From Citricoccus sp. SGAir0253 (lineage in GTDB: Bacteria > Actinomycetota > Actinomycetes > Actinomycetales > Micrococcaceae): a DNA stretch of 64,000 bases. Positions within the stretch are counted from its first letter, which is position 1; each line of letters begins with the position of its first letter. Both the position numbers and the translations under genes were made by a program. The notes beneath the pieces are model-generated. The model searched no databases. It had not been told where the DNA came from and worked only from the letters and a program-made list of their open reading frames with translations. Shown one piece after another: positions 26,962 through 34,676 of the stretch. The stretch covers positions 620,001 through 684,000 of the forward strand of contig NZ_CP039424.1 of NCBI RefSeq assembly GCF_005877055.1, given 5' to 3'.

Positions 26962-28628
26962 GCGCGCGCCGCGCCGCGGGCGGCGGCACCCCGGGCGGCC
27001 GCACCGCGGGCGCGACGCCGGCCCGCCGGGTCGTGGTGATCGGCGGCGGCATCGCGGGCCTCGCCTCGGCCGCGCTGCTGGCCCGGGACGGGCACGAGGT
27101 GGACCTCGTGGAGGCCCGGGACGAGTTCGGCGGCCGCGCCGGGTCCTGGGAGCGGGACGGCTTCCGCTTCGACACGGGCCCGTCCTGGTACCTCATGCCG
27201 GAGGTCTTCGACCACTTCTTCCGGCTGCTGGACACCTCGGCCGCGGCGGAGCTGGACCTCGAGCGGCTGGACCCCGGCTACCGCGTGTTCTTCGAGGACG
27301 AGCCGGAGCCCCTGGACGTCCGCGCGGACCGGGCGCTCAACGTGGCGGCCTTCGAGCGGATCGAGCCGGGGGCGGGCCGGGCCCTGGAGCGCTACCTCGA
27401 CTCGGCCCGGCGGACGTACGACATGGCGATCGAGCGGTTCCTCTACACCTCCTTCACCTCGCTGCGCCCCTTCCTCTCCCGCGAGCTGGCCGGCCAGCTG
27501 CACCGGCTGGGCCCCCTGCTGCTGGAGTCCCTCGAGCGCCTCACCGCCCGGCACTTCCGGGACCGGCGGCTGCGGCAGGTCCTCGGCTACCCGGCCGTGT
27601 TCCTCGGCTCCTCCCCGGACCGCGCCCCGAGCATGTACCACCTCATGAGCGCCCTGGACCTGACGGGGGGAGTGCTCTACCCGCAGGGCGGCTTCGCCCG
27701 GCTCATGGAGGTCCTCGTGCGCCTGGCCCGCGAGCACGGGGTGCGCCTGCACCCGGCCACGGCCGCCACGGCGATCGAGACCGAGCCCACCGGGGCCCGG
27801 CGCGGCGCCCGCGCCCGGGCCACCGGGGTGCGCGTGCGCGGGGCCGACGGCGCCGAGCGGGTGCTGCCGGCCGACGTCGTGGTCTCCACGGCGGACCTGC
27901 ACCACACCGAGACCACGCTGCTGCCCCCGGCCCTGCAGACCTACCCGGAGCGGTGGTGGCGCCGCCGGACCTCCGGCCCCGGGGCGGTGCTCGTGCTGCT
28001 GGGCGTGCGCGGGGAACTGCCCGCGCTGGAGCACCACAGCCTGTTCTTCACACGGGACTGGGAGGCGAACTTCGGGGCCATCCGCGCCGGGACGGTGCCG
28101 GACCCCGCCTCGGTGTACGTGTGCCGGCCCTCGGCCACGGACGACTCCGTGGCCCCGCCCGGGCACGAGAACCTGTTCGTGCTCGTGCCCCTGCCGGCGG
28201 ACCCGTCCCTGGGCCGCGGTGGGCTGGACGGCGGCGGCAGCCCCGCCGTGGAGGCGGTCGCGGACGCGGCCCTCGAGCAGGTGGCCCGGTGGGCGGGCAT
28301 CGAGGACCTCGCCGAGCGCGTGGTGGTCCGGCGCACCCTCGGCCCGGCCGACTTCGCCGAGGACCTCGGCGCCTGGCGCGGCGGGATGCTGGGGCCGGCG
28401 CACACGCTGGCCCAGAGCGCGATGTTCCGGGCGTCCAACGCCTCGCGCCGCGTGGAGTCGCTCTTCTACGCCGGCTCCAGCACCATCCCGGGCATCGGCC
28501 TGCCGATGTGCCTGATCAGCGCCGAGATCCTGCTCAAGCGCCTGCGCGGGGACCACTCCGCCTCGCCGCTGCCCGAGCCCGCGCCCGCCGCGGGGCCGGT
28601 GGCCGCCGACGCCCCCGGGGAGGCGTGA
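26958..28628 (+). CDS. crtI: Phytoene desaturase (CrtI type)
   Basis: 556 residues. N-terminal FAD motif VVIGGGIAGLASAALLARDG then EARDEFGGRAGSW and FDTGPSWYLMP, and the C-terminal signature YAGSSTIPGIGLPMCLISAE. Converts phytoene to lycopene at the membrane using FAD. The middle contains an Arg/Ala-rich insertion near residue 280. Coupled to crtB; its stop shares one base with the crtYe start. Confidence 0.95.
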   Translation: MSARRAAGGGTPGGRTAGATPARRVVVIGGGIAGLASAALLARDGHEVDLVEARDEFGGRAGSWERDGFRFDTGPSWYLMPEVFDHFFRLLDTSAAAELDLERLDPGYRVFFEDEPEPLDVRADRALNVAAFERIEPGAGRALERYLDSARRTYDMAIERFLYTSFTSLRPFLSRELAGQLHRLGPLLLESLERLTARHFRDRRLRQVLGYPAVFLGSSPDRAPSMYHLMSALDLTGGVLYPQGGFARLMEVLVRLAREHGVRLHPATAATAIETEPTGARRGARARATGVRVRGADGAERVLPADVVVSTADLHHTETTLLPPALQTYPERWWRRRTSGPGAVLVLLGVRGELPALEHHSLFFTRDWEANFGAIRAGTVPDPASVYVCRPSATDDSVAPPGHENLFVLVPLPADPSLGRGGLDGGGSPAVEAVADAALEQVARWAGIEDLAERVVVRRTLGPADFAEDLGAWRGGMLGPAHTLAQSAMFRASNASRRVESLFYAGSSTIPGIGLPMCLISAEILLKRLRGDHSASPLPEPAPAAGPVAADAPGEA

Positions 28629-29044
28629 TGGCCCTGGCGTACCTGTTCTCGCTCGCGGTGAGCCTGGGCTGCATGGTCCTGCTGGACCGGCGCTTCCGGC
28701 TCGTGCTGTGGCGCGCCCCGCGCACGGGCGCCGTGGTGCTCGGCGTCGGCATCGCGCTGTTCCTGGCCTGGGACCTGGCGGCCATCGCGGCCGGGCACTA
28801 CGCGGCCGGGCAGTCCCGGGCGATGACCGGGATCATGCTCGCCCCCGAGCTGCCCCTCGAGGAGATCCTGTTCATCACCTTCCTGTGCTACCTCACCCTC
28901 GTGCTGCGCGGCCTGCTGGAGCGCCTGCCGGCCGCCGCCAGGGACCGCCGGCGGGGAGTGTCCCGCGGGCCCGGGCCATCGAGCCGTCCCCGGGTGTCCC
29001 ACCGGGAGCACGGGGATCGCCGGACCGCGGGGGTGGGCCCGTGA
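28628..29044 (+). CDS. crtYe: C50 carotenoid epsilon-cyclase subunit (CrtYe/CrtYg type)
   Basis: 138 residues. Three hydrophobic helices and the heterodimeric lycopene-cyclase motif ELPLEEILFITFLCYLTLVL. Together with the next gene product it forms the two-subunit cyclase that closes rings on C50 (or C40) carotenoids. The C-terminal ~35 residues are charged and not conserved. Called by motif, size and position; whether it makes epsilon rings (decaprenoxanthin) or gamma rings (sarcinaxanthin, CrtYg) cannot be told from sequence. Confidence 0.88.
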   Translation: MALAYLFSLAVSLGCMVLLDRRFRLVLWRAPRTGAVVLGVGIALFLAWDLAAIAAGHYAAGQSRAMTGIMLAPELPLEEILFITFLCYLTLVLRGLLERLPAAARDRRRGVSRGPGPSSRPRVSHREHGDRRTAGVGP

Positions 29045-29427
29045 GCTACCTGGCCCTCGCGCTCGTGTTCGTGGGGATCTCGGCGGCCGTCGCGGCCGTG
29101 GCCACGTGGCGCCGCCGGCTCGGCGCACGGTGGTGGGCCATGACCGCCGCGACCATCGCGGTGCTCGCGGTGCTCACGGCGGTGTTCGACAACGCCATGG
29201 TCGCGGCGGACCTGTTCCGCTATGACGCCTCCCAGCTCACCGGCTGGTCCGTGGGGCTCGCCCCCGTGGAGGACTTCGCGTGGCCCGTGGCCGCGGGGCT
29301 GCTGCTGCCCTCGGCGTGGGCCCTGCTGCGGCCGCGGGACGCGGAGCGGGACGGACGGCCGGAGCGGCGGCCGGGCGAGGCCGGGACCGGGCGGGGCCCC
29401 GCCCCGCGCGCGGAGGAGGCGGCATGA
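29041..29427 (+). CDS. crtYf: C50 carotenoid cyclase, second subunit (CrtYf/CrtYh type)
   Basis: 128 residues, three helices, with VFDNAMVAADLFRYD and LAPVEDFAWPVAAGLLLP, the pattern of the second half of heterodimeric lycopene cyclases. The C-terminal ~30 residues are low-complexity. GTG start inside the crtYe stop and ATGA overlap with the next gene. The partner of crtYe. Confidence 0.88.
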   Translation: MSYLALALVFVGISAAVAAVATWRRRLGARWWAMTAATIAVLAVLTAVFDNAMVAADLFRYDASQLTGWSVGLAPVEDFAWPVAAGLLLPSAWALLRPRDAERDGRPERRPGEAGTGRGPAPRAEEAA

Positions 29428-30308
29428 CGGCGGTGGCCACGACCACGGGAGCGGTCCGGCAACTGGTCGGCTCCTCGCGCCCGGTGAGCTGGGTCAACAC
29501 GGCCTATCCCTTCGCGGCGGCCTACCTCATGGGCGGGGGAGGGATCACCCCCGCCCTCGTCCTGGGCACCGTGTTCTTCCTCTTCCCGTACAACCTGCTG
29601 ATGTACGGGATCAACGACGTCTTCGACTACGAGTCCGACCTGCGCAACCCGCGCAAGGGCGGGATCGAGGGGATCGTCCTGTCCGACCGGTGGCACCGGC
29701 TCACGCTGTGGGCCTCGGCGCTGCTGGCCCTGCCGTTCGTGGTGGCGCTCGTGGCCGCCGGCACCGTCCTCTCCACCGTGGTCCTCGCGGTCACGCTGGC
29801 GGCCGTCGTCGGGTACTCGGCCCCGCGGATCCGCCTGAAGGAACGGCCCGTGCTGGACTCGATGACGTCCTCCACGCACTTCGTGGGCCCGGCGGCCTTC
29901 GGCCTCGCCCTGGCCGGCGGGGACTGGACGCTCGCCGCCGTCGCCGCGCTCGCCGCCTTCTTCCTGTGGGGCATGGCCTCGCAGGCGTTCGGGGCGGTCC
30001 AGGACGTCACGGCGGACCGCGAGGCCGGCATCGGCTCCATCGCCACCGTGCTCGGCGCGTCCACCACCGTGCGGGCCGCGATCGGCCTGTACGCGGGCGC
30101 GGGGGTCGTGGCCCTGCTCACCGGGTGGCCCGGGGCGCTGTCCGCCCTGCTCGTGGTGCCCTACATCGCCAGCATCCTGCCGTTCCGTTCCCTGCCGGAC
30201 GCCCGGTGCGAGGAGGCCAACGCCGGATGGCGCCGGTTCCTGTGGATCAACCAGGTCACCGGATTCCTGCTGACGATGCTGCTCATCGCCATCGCGTGGG
30301 GGCGCTGA
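29424..30308 (+). CDS. crtEb: Lycopene elongase (UbiA-family prenyltransferase)
   Basis: 294 residues, eight or nine helices. The UbiA Asp-rich motif is LLMYGINDVFDYESD and the second conserved loop is GAVQDVTADREAGIGSIATVLG. It adds C5 units to both ends of lycopene, giving flavuxanthin-type C50 carotenoid. In Micrococcus luteus the homologue (crtE2) sits before the cyclase genes; here it sits after them, as in Corynebacterium. Confidence 0.92.
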   Translation: MTAVATTTGAVRQLVGSSRPVSWVNTAYPFAAAYLMGGGGITPALVLGTVFFLFPYNLLMYGINDVFDYESDLRNPRKGGIEGIVLSDRWHRLTLWASALLALPFVVALVAAGTVLSTVVLAVTLAAVVGYSAPRIRLKERPVLDSMTSSTHFVGPAAFGLALAGGDWTLAAVAALAAFFLWGMASQAFGAVQDVTADREAGIGSIATVLGASTTVRAAIGLYAGAGVVALLTGWPGALSALLVVPYIASILPFRSLPDARCEEANAGWRRFLWINQVTGFLLTMLLIAIAWGR

Positions 30309-30309
30309 G

Positions 30310-31074
30310 ATGGCCTCGCCACGGACCGGTGCCCACGCCGTCACCCCCGCCGCGGTCCGGCGCATGCTGGGGGTGCCGGGCCGCTGGTCCGGCGCGGTCG
30401 CGGCCCTGGCGACGGCGGCCAGCGTCCTGGGCCTGCTGGCCACGCTGTGGGACGGCCCGGTGGCGGCGGCCCTGTTCGCCCTCGTGCTCCTGGGGGACGT
30501 GGTGGTGCGGCTGGCGCCCCTGCGCCCGCCCGTGCAGGCCGTCACCGTCCTGTGCCTGCCGGCCGCGGCCTGGGCGGCGCTCGCGGACGCCTACCAGCGC
30601 GTGTCCGGCCTCGACCTGCTGGCCCACTGGGCCGTCACCGGGCTGCTCGCGGTCCTGGCCGCGGCGCTCGTGGGCCGCGGCGGGTGGCTGCGCGCCACGC
30701 CGGCCGGGACGGTCCTGCTCACCGTCGCCCTCGGGACCACGCTGGCCGTGGTGTGGGAGTTCGGCGAGTGGGTGGGACACACCCTGCTGGACCCGGGCAT
30801 CCAGGTCGGCTACGACGACACGGTCGGCGACCTCGCCGCGGGCGCCCTCGGCGCCCTGGTGGCCGGCCTCCTGCACGATCGCCTGGTGACCGGGACGCCG
30901 CACGGCGGCAGCCGGGGCGGGGCCTCGCCCGCCCACGGGGTATCCGCCGAGGGGGCGTCCGCCGGCGGTCGCCGGACCGGGGCGGCGACCGACGGCGGCA
31001 CCCCGGCCACGCGCACGCCGGCGGGCTCCCCGGGCACGCTCCCGTCGAGGCCCCCCGTGGGACCGGCCGCATGA
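30310..31074 (+). CDS. Membrane protein of unknown function in the carotenoid operon (DUF2238/YjdF-like)
   Basis: 254 residues. About five hydrophobic segments in residues 25-190, with the polar motifs VVWEFGEWVGHTLLDPG and VGYDDTVGDLAAGALGALVA, which resemble YjdF/DUF2238 proteins. The last ~55 residues are Gly/Pro/Thr-rich. It begins 1 nt after the crtEb stop and overlaps the glycosyltransferase gene by 4 nt, so it is cotranscribed with pigment genes. A role in pigment modification or localisation is possible but unproven. Confidence 0.75.
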   Translation: MASPRTGAHAVTPAAVRRMLGVPGRWSGAVAALATAASVLGLLATLWDGPVAAALFALVLLGDVVVRLAPLRPPVQAVTVLCLPAAAWAALADAYQRVSGLDLLAHWAVTGLLAVLAAALVGRGGWLRATPAGTVLLTVALGTTLAVVWEFGEWVGHTLLDPGIQVGYDDTVGDLAAGALGALVAGLLHDRLVTGTPHGGSRGGASPAHGVSAEGASAGGRRTGAATDGGTPATRTPAGSPGTLPSRPPVGPAA

Positions 31075-31901
31075 GCGCCGGGACCGCGGCACCCGGGGGG
31101 ATCCCCGAGGGGGAGGGGGTCAGCGTGGTCATCCCCGCCCGGGACGACGCCGTCCTGCTGGCCCGCTGCCTGGCCGCCCTCGCGCGGCAGACGCTGGCCC
31201 CGGCCGAGGTCATCGTCGTGGACAACGCCTCCACGGACGGGACCGCGTCCATTGCCCGCGCCCACGGGGCGCGCGTGCTCGAGGAGCCCTCGGTGGGCAT
31301 CTGGGCCGCGGCCGCCACCGGCTACGACGCCGCCCGGGCCCCCGTGATCGCCCGGCTCGACGCGGACTCGCTCCCGCCCGCCGACTGGGTGGAGCGCATC
31401 GCCGAGGGGATGCGGCGCCGTCCGGCGTCCGTGGCGATCACGGGCTGGGGCGTCTTCGAGGACCTGCCCCGCCCGGTGGGGATCCCCGTGGCCGCCGCCT
31501 ACCTGGGCGCCTACTACGCCCTGGGCCACGCGGCCGCGGCCGGGCCCGTGCTGTGGGGCTCGAACATGGCCATCCGGCGCTCGGCGTGGCACGCGGTGCG
31601 CGACCGGGTGCACCGCACCGAGCGCGAGGTGCACGACGACATGGACCTGGCCCTGGTCCTCGGGCCGCGGCAGGAGGTGGTGCTCGACCCGCGGCTCGTG
31701 GTGGGGGTCTCCGCCCGGTCCCTGCGCGGGGGCGCCCAGCTGGGACGCCGGATGCGCCGGGCCGTGCGCACCCTCGACCTCAACTGGGCCGAGTCGCGCC
31801 CCTGGCAGCGCTGGGCCGAGCGCGGCCGGGCGTCGTCCGCTCCCACGCCTCCACGGGACCCGGGACCACCACGAACAGCGGGTGCACCTCCGGCACCGTG
31901 A
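31071..31901 (+). CDS. Family 2 glycosyltransferase, candidate carotenoid glycosyltransferase
   Basis: 276 residues. GT-A fold: VSVVIPARDDAVLLARCL, VDNASTDGT, the nucleotide-sugar/metal motif ARLDADSLPPADW, and the acidic acceptor-side motif EVHDDMDLALVLG. C50 carotenoids of Micrococcus and Corynebacterium are glucosylated, and this is the last gene of the crt operon, so it may be the crtX equivalent; sequence alone does not prove the acceptor. Its 3' end overlaps the convergent gene by 122 nt, and the Pro-rich last ~25 residues lie wholly in that overlap. Confidence 0.85.
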   Translation: MSAGTAAPGGIPEGEGVSVVIPARDDAVLLARCLAALARQTLAPAEVIVVDNASTDGTASIARAHGARVLEEPSVGIWAAAATGYDAARAPVIARLDADSLPPADWVERIAEGMRRRPASVAITGWGVFEDLPRPVGIPVAAAYLGAYYALGHAAAAGPVLWGSNMAIRRSAWHAVRDRVHRTEREVHDDMDLALVLGPRQEVVLDPRLVVGVSARSLRGGAQLGRRMRRAVRTLDLNWAESRPWQRWAERGRASSAPTPPRDPGPPRTAGAPPAP

Positions 31902-32385
31902 CGTCCGCCAGCGGCGCGCCCCACTCGGGGCTGCGCAGGGCCAGCTTGGCCAGCAGGTGCTCCCACTCGTACAGGACCTGGCCCTCGGTGGCGGGGACCC
32001 GCGCCACGGCCGGTGTCCGGGCCGGTGCCCCGGTGACGCCGGCGACGGCACCCCCGGCCGGGCCCTCGACCGGCTCGGCCGGGCCCTCGACCGGCTCGGC
32101 CGGGCCGAGGGGGGACTCCGGGGCCGCGGGCGCGACCGGGGCGGGGTCGATGCGCGTCCGGTCGAAGCGGTAGCCTCGGGACTGCGCCTCGTCGGCGAGG
32201 GCCTCGAGATAGGCCCGCACCGCGGCGAGCGGTTCCGGGTGCGCCCGGAAGCGCTCGAGCTGGGGGTGGGAGCGGTAGCCGCGGGTCCGTCCGGCCAGCA
32301 CGGCCTGGGCCAGCAGGGCCTCCCGCCAGCCGCCCGTGAGGCCGGGGCGGTCGAGGTACTTCGGGTGCAGGGTCCACAGGCGCAT
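31780..32385 (-). CDS. Pyrimidine-dimer DNA glycosylase / endonuclease V family protein
   Basis: 201 residues. The N-terminus MRLWTLHPKYLDRPGLTGGW, with REALLAQAVLAGRTRGYRSHPQLERF, matches the T4 endonuclease V-like Pyr_excise family, which cuts DNA at UV-induced pyrimidine dimers. A linker (about 95-130) holds tandem AEPVEGP repeats, then YEWEHLLAKLALRSPEW, the second conserved part. ATG at 32385; a GATGAT box ends 6 nt before it, perhaps leaderless. Its last ~40 codons are antisense to the end of the glycosyltransferase gene. Confidence 0.85.
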   Translation of the reverse strand: MRLWTLHPKYLDRPGLTGGWREALLAQAVLAGRTRGYRSHPQLERFRAHPEPLAAVRAYLEALADEAQSRGYRFDRTRIDPAPVAPAAPESPLGPAEPVEGPAEPVEGPAGGAVAGVTGAPARTPAVARVPATEGQVLYEWEHLLAKLALRSPEWGAPLADVTVPEVHPLFVVVPGPVEAWERTTPGRARPSAARGATRPS

Positions 32386-32412
32386 GGTCCCATCATCGCG
32401 CGCCTGCGCCGG

Positions 32413-32532
32413 TGGGCGCCGGACGGGACGCACCGGTGGGTGCCGGGCCGGAGAGGCCGACGGGCGCCGGACCGGAGAGGCCGACGGGCGCCGGACCGGA
32501 AACGCCGACGGGTGCCGGACCGGATGGTCCGA
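32413..32532. repeat. 24-bp tandem repeat, five copies, intergenic
   Basis: Units start at 32413, 32437, 32461, 32485 and 32509; the core is GGCGCCGGACCGGAGAGGCC with a few substitutions per copy. It fills most of the 184-bp space between the permease and the glycosylase genes. The last unit forms half of a terminator hairpin. Confidence 0.9.
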
Positions 32533-32542
32533 CGCCCGTCGG
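32505..32542 (-). terminator. Terminator hairpin of the glycine permease gene
   Basis: Nested perfect stems: CCGACGGG (32505-32512) with CCCGTCGG (32535-32542), and inside them CGGACC (32516-32521) with GGTCCG (32526-32531) closed by loop GGAT. It lies 28 nt past the permease stop. Confidence 0.8.
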
Positions 32543-32569
32543 GTCGGGAGGGGGTGGCCTCCGCCGGGG

Positions 32570-34051
32570 TCAGCGGGTGGGGGTGGGCTGGCCGGTGGTG
32601 GCGTGGCGTTGCTGGTACTCCCGGGCCACCTTGGCGTCGTGGGCGGCGCGCAGGGCCTGGTGCTCGGGGTTGCGGCGCAGCACGAGGTAGCCGGCGCCGA
32701 GGGCGAGGAACCAGGCCGGGGTGGACAGCAGGGCGGCCAGGGTGTCGGGCTGGGTGGTCAGGGCCCAGACGACGAATCCGAAGAAGCCGAGGACCACGTA
32801 GGGCATGAAGGACCCGCCGGGCATCTTGAACGCGCTGGCCGCGTGCAGGTGGGGGCGGCGGTGCCGGTAGACGAGGTAGCTGACCAGGATGATGGACCAC
32901 ACGAACATGAAGCACAGCGCGGAGATGGTGGTGACCAGGGTGAAGGCCTCGGCGACCCCGCCCTCGGCGTAGAGCAGGGCGACCCCGGCCAGCAGGAACA
33001 TGCAGGAGAACAGCAGGGCGTTGCGCGGCACCTGCCGGGAGGACAGGCGGGCGAAGCGCTGGGGGGCGTCGCCCTCCTGGGCCAGGCCGTAGATCATCCG
33101 GGAGGTGGAGTAGATCCCGGAGTTCGCCGAGGAGGTCGCGGAGGTGAGCACGATGAAGTTGACCACCCCGGCGGCCCCGGCGAGCCCGGCCAGGGCGAAC
33201 ATGCCCACGAAGGGGGACTCCTCGGCGCTGTAGGCGGTCCAGGGCTTGACGGCCATCAGCACGACCAGGGCGCCGACGTAGAACAGCAGGATGCGCACCG
33301 GGATGGAGTTGATCGCCCGGGGCAGGGTCTTCTCGGGGTCCTTGGCCTCGGCGGCGGTGGTGCCGACCAGCTCGATGCCCACGAAGGCGAACACGGCGAT
33401 CTGGAACCCGGCCACGAAGCCCATGAACCCGGTGGGGAACATCCCGCCCTCGGTCCACAGGTTGGCGAACGCCGCCCGGGTGCCGTCGGACTCGAAGCCG
33501 GTGATGATCATCACCAGGCCCACCACGATCAGGGCCAGGATGGCCACGATCTTGACCAGGGCGAACCAGAACTCGGTCTCGCCGAAGGCCTTGACCGAGG
33601 GCAGGTTCAGCCCCACCAGCAGCACGATGCACACCACCGCGGGGATCCACAGGGGCAGCTCGGCCCACCAGAAGGACACGTAGTGGGCGATGGCGACCAC
33701 GTCGGCGATGCCGGTGACGACCCAGCAGAACCAGTAGGTCCAGCCGGTGAAGAACCCGGCCCAGGGGCCCAGGATGTCCGCGGCGAAGTCCGCGAAGCTC
33801 TTGTACTCGGTGTTGCTCAGCAGCAGCTCGCCCATGGCGCGCATGACGAAGAACAGCATGAACCCGATGATCATGTAGACGAAGATCACCGAGGGCCCGG
33901 CCACCGAGATGGTCTTGCCCGAGCCCATGAACAGGCCGGTGCCGATGGCCCCGCCGATCGCGATCAGCTGGATGTGGCGGTTGGACAGCGCCCGCTCCAG
34001 GTGCGGGGACTGCGGGGTCTCACTCGCAGGACGTGCTTGGGTAGTGGTCAT
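32570..34051 (-). CDS. Glycine / D-serine / D-alanine permease (CycA-like, APC family)
   Basis: 493 residues, 12 helices. The N-terminal signature HLERALSNRHIQLIAIGGAIGTGLFMGSG (given in part: RHIQLIAIGGAIGTGLFMG), FAFVGIELVGTTAAEAKDPE and PFVGMFALAGLAGAAGVVNF match CycA/AnsP amino-acid permeases. A tandem glycine riboswitch fills its 5' leader, so glycine is the likely substrate, taken up with H+. ATG at 34051 after GGAG. The leader between riboswitch and start is ~47 nt. Confidence 0.92.
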   Translation of the reverse strand: MTTTQARPASETPQSPHLERALSNRHIQLIAIGGAIGTGLFMGSGKTISVAGPSVIFVYMIIGFMLFFVMRAMGELLLSNTEYKSFADFAADILGPWAGFFTGWTYWFCWVVTGIADVVAIAHYVSFWWAELPLWIPAVVCIVLLVGLNLPSVKAFGETEFWFALVKIVAILALIVVGLVMIITGFESDGTRAAFANLWTEGGMFPTGFMGFVAGFQIAVFAFVGIELVGTTAAEAKDPEKTLPRAINSIPVRILLFYVGALVVLMAVKPWTAYSAEESPFVGMFALAGLAGAAGVVNFIVLTSATSSANSGIYSTSRMIYGLAQEGDAPQRFARLSSRQVPRNALLFSCMFLLAGVALLYAEGGVAEAFTLVTTISALCFMFVWSIILVSYLVYRHRRPHLHAASAFKMPGGSFMPYVVLGFFGFVVWALTTQPDTLAALLSTPAWFLALGAGYLVLRRNPEHQALRAAHDAKVAREYQQRHATTGQPTPTR

Positions 34052-34099
34052 CGAGGAACTCCAGGGGTTGCGCGGTGTCCGCGTCGTCGGTGGGTTCCT

Positions 34100-34298
34100 C
34101 CCCCTCTGTTGCACGGCCTGAGAGTTTTCGCCCCACCCGGACCCGGGGGAACCTGCTCCGTCGGCGAGCACGGGCGAGACCGCGCTACTTTCCAGAGATG
34201 CCTCGGTGCGGCGGTACGGGGACCTGAGAGTTTCCCGGGGAGGAAATTGCTCCTACGGTGCCCGACCGGATGACGGACGGGACTCTCCCGCCGCACGT
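34100..34298 (-). promoter_or_regulatory. Tandem glycine riboswitch (gcvT motif, two aptamers)
   Basis: On the minus strand, aptamer 1 reads GCGGGAGAGTCCCGTC, then CACCGTAGGAGCAATTTCC, then GGGAAACTCTCAGGTCCC. Aptamer 2 reads CATCTCTGGAAAG, GACGGAGCAGGTTCCCC, then CGAAAACTCTCAGGC and CAACAGAGG. Both have the conserved GGAGCA and ACTCTCAGG blocks. A possible -10 box TAGGAT is at 34334-34329. In this family glycine binding usually changes expression of uptake or cleavage genes; the direction of control here is not evident. Confidence 0.95.
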
Positions 34299-34466
34299 CA
34301 ACGGCTATTTCGTTGTGACAGCCATCACATCCTAGGGGCAATGAATGAGGAATGCAACGATTTCCTGCGCAGTGCCCCGCCGCGCGGCCGACGGCCGGGC
34401 CCTCCCGCCCGGTGGCGGCCCAATGGAAGGTGGGCCTCCGCCCGGACGCCGACCGGCCGGGTGGAC

Positions 34467-34472
34467 TATGAT
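34467..34472 (+). promoter_or_regulatory. -10 box TATGAT before the TPP riboswitch
   Basis: TATGAT, a 5/6 match to the consensus, 12 nt before the first riboswitch stem. Transcription would start at about 34479. Confidence 0.6.
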
Positions 34473-34484
34473 GGACGCACATCT

Positions 34485-34578
34485 GGAACGACAGGGGAGC
34501 GCCTCACGGCGCTGAGAGTGCGCGCAGCGCAGACCCTCGAACCTGCCCCGGCTAGCACCGGCGAAGGAAGTCGAGTTC
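34485..34578 (+). promoter_or_regulatory. TPP (thiamine pyrophosphate) riboswitch
   Basis: Conserved THI-box blocks in order: ACAGGGGAGC, GCTGAGAGTG, GACCCTCGAACCTG and CCGGCTAGCACCGGCGAAGG, closed by GGAAC/GTTC pairing. A hairpin GCACGGCC-CA-GGCCGTGC (34606-34623) follows as likely expression platform, 54 nt before the first gene. High TPP should switch off the transporter operon. Confidence 0.96.
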
Positions 34579-34676
34579 TCCGGTGGACCGCGGGGCGGGC
34601 ATCCCGCACGGCCCAGGCCGTGCCGTGCCGGCCTCCCGGGTACACCCCCCTCCTTGGATCCTTGAGGAGGACGACC

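Noticed and set aside
32413-32532. Tandem array considered as a CRISPR
   Set aside because: Units follow each other with no unique spacers, and no cas genes are present.
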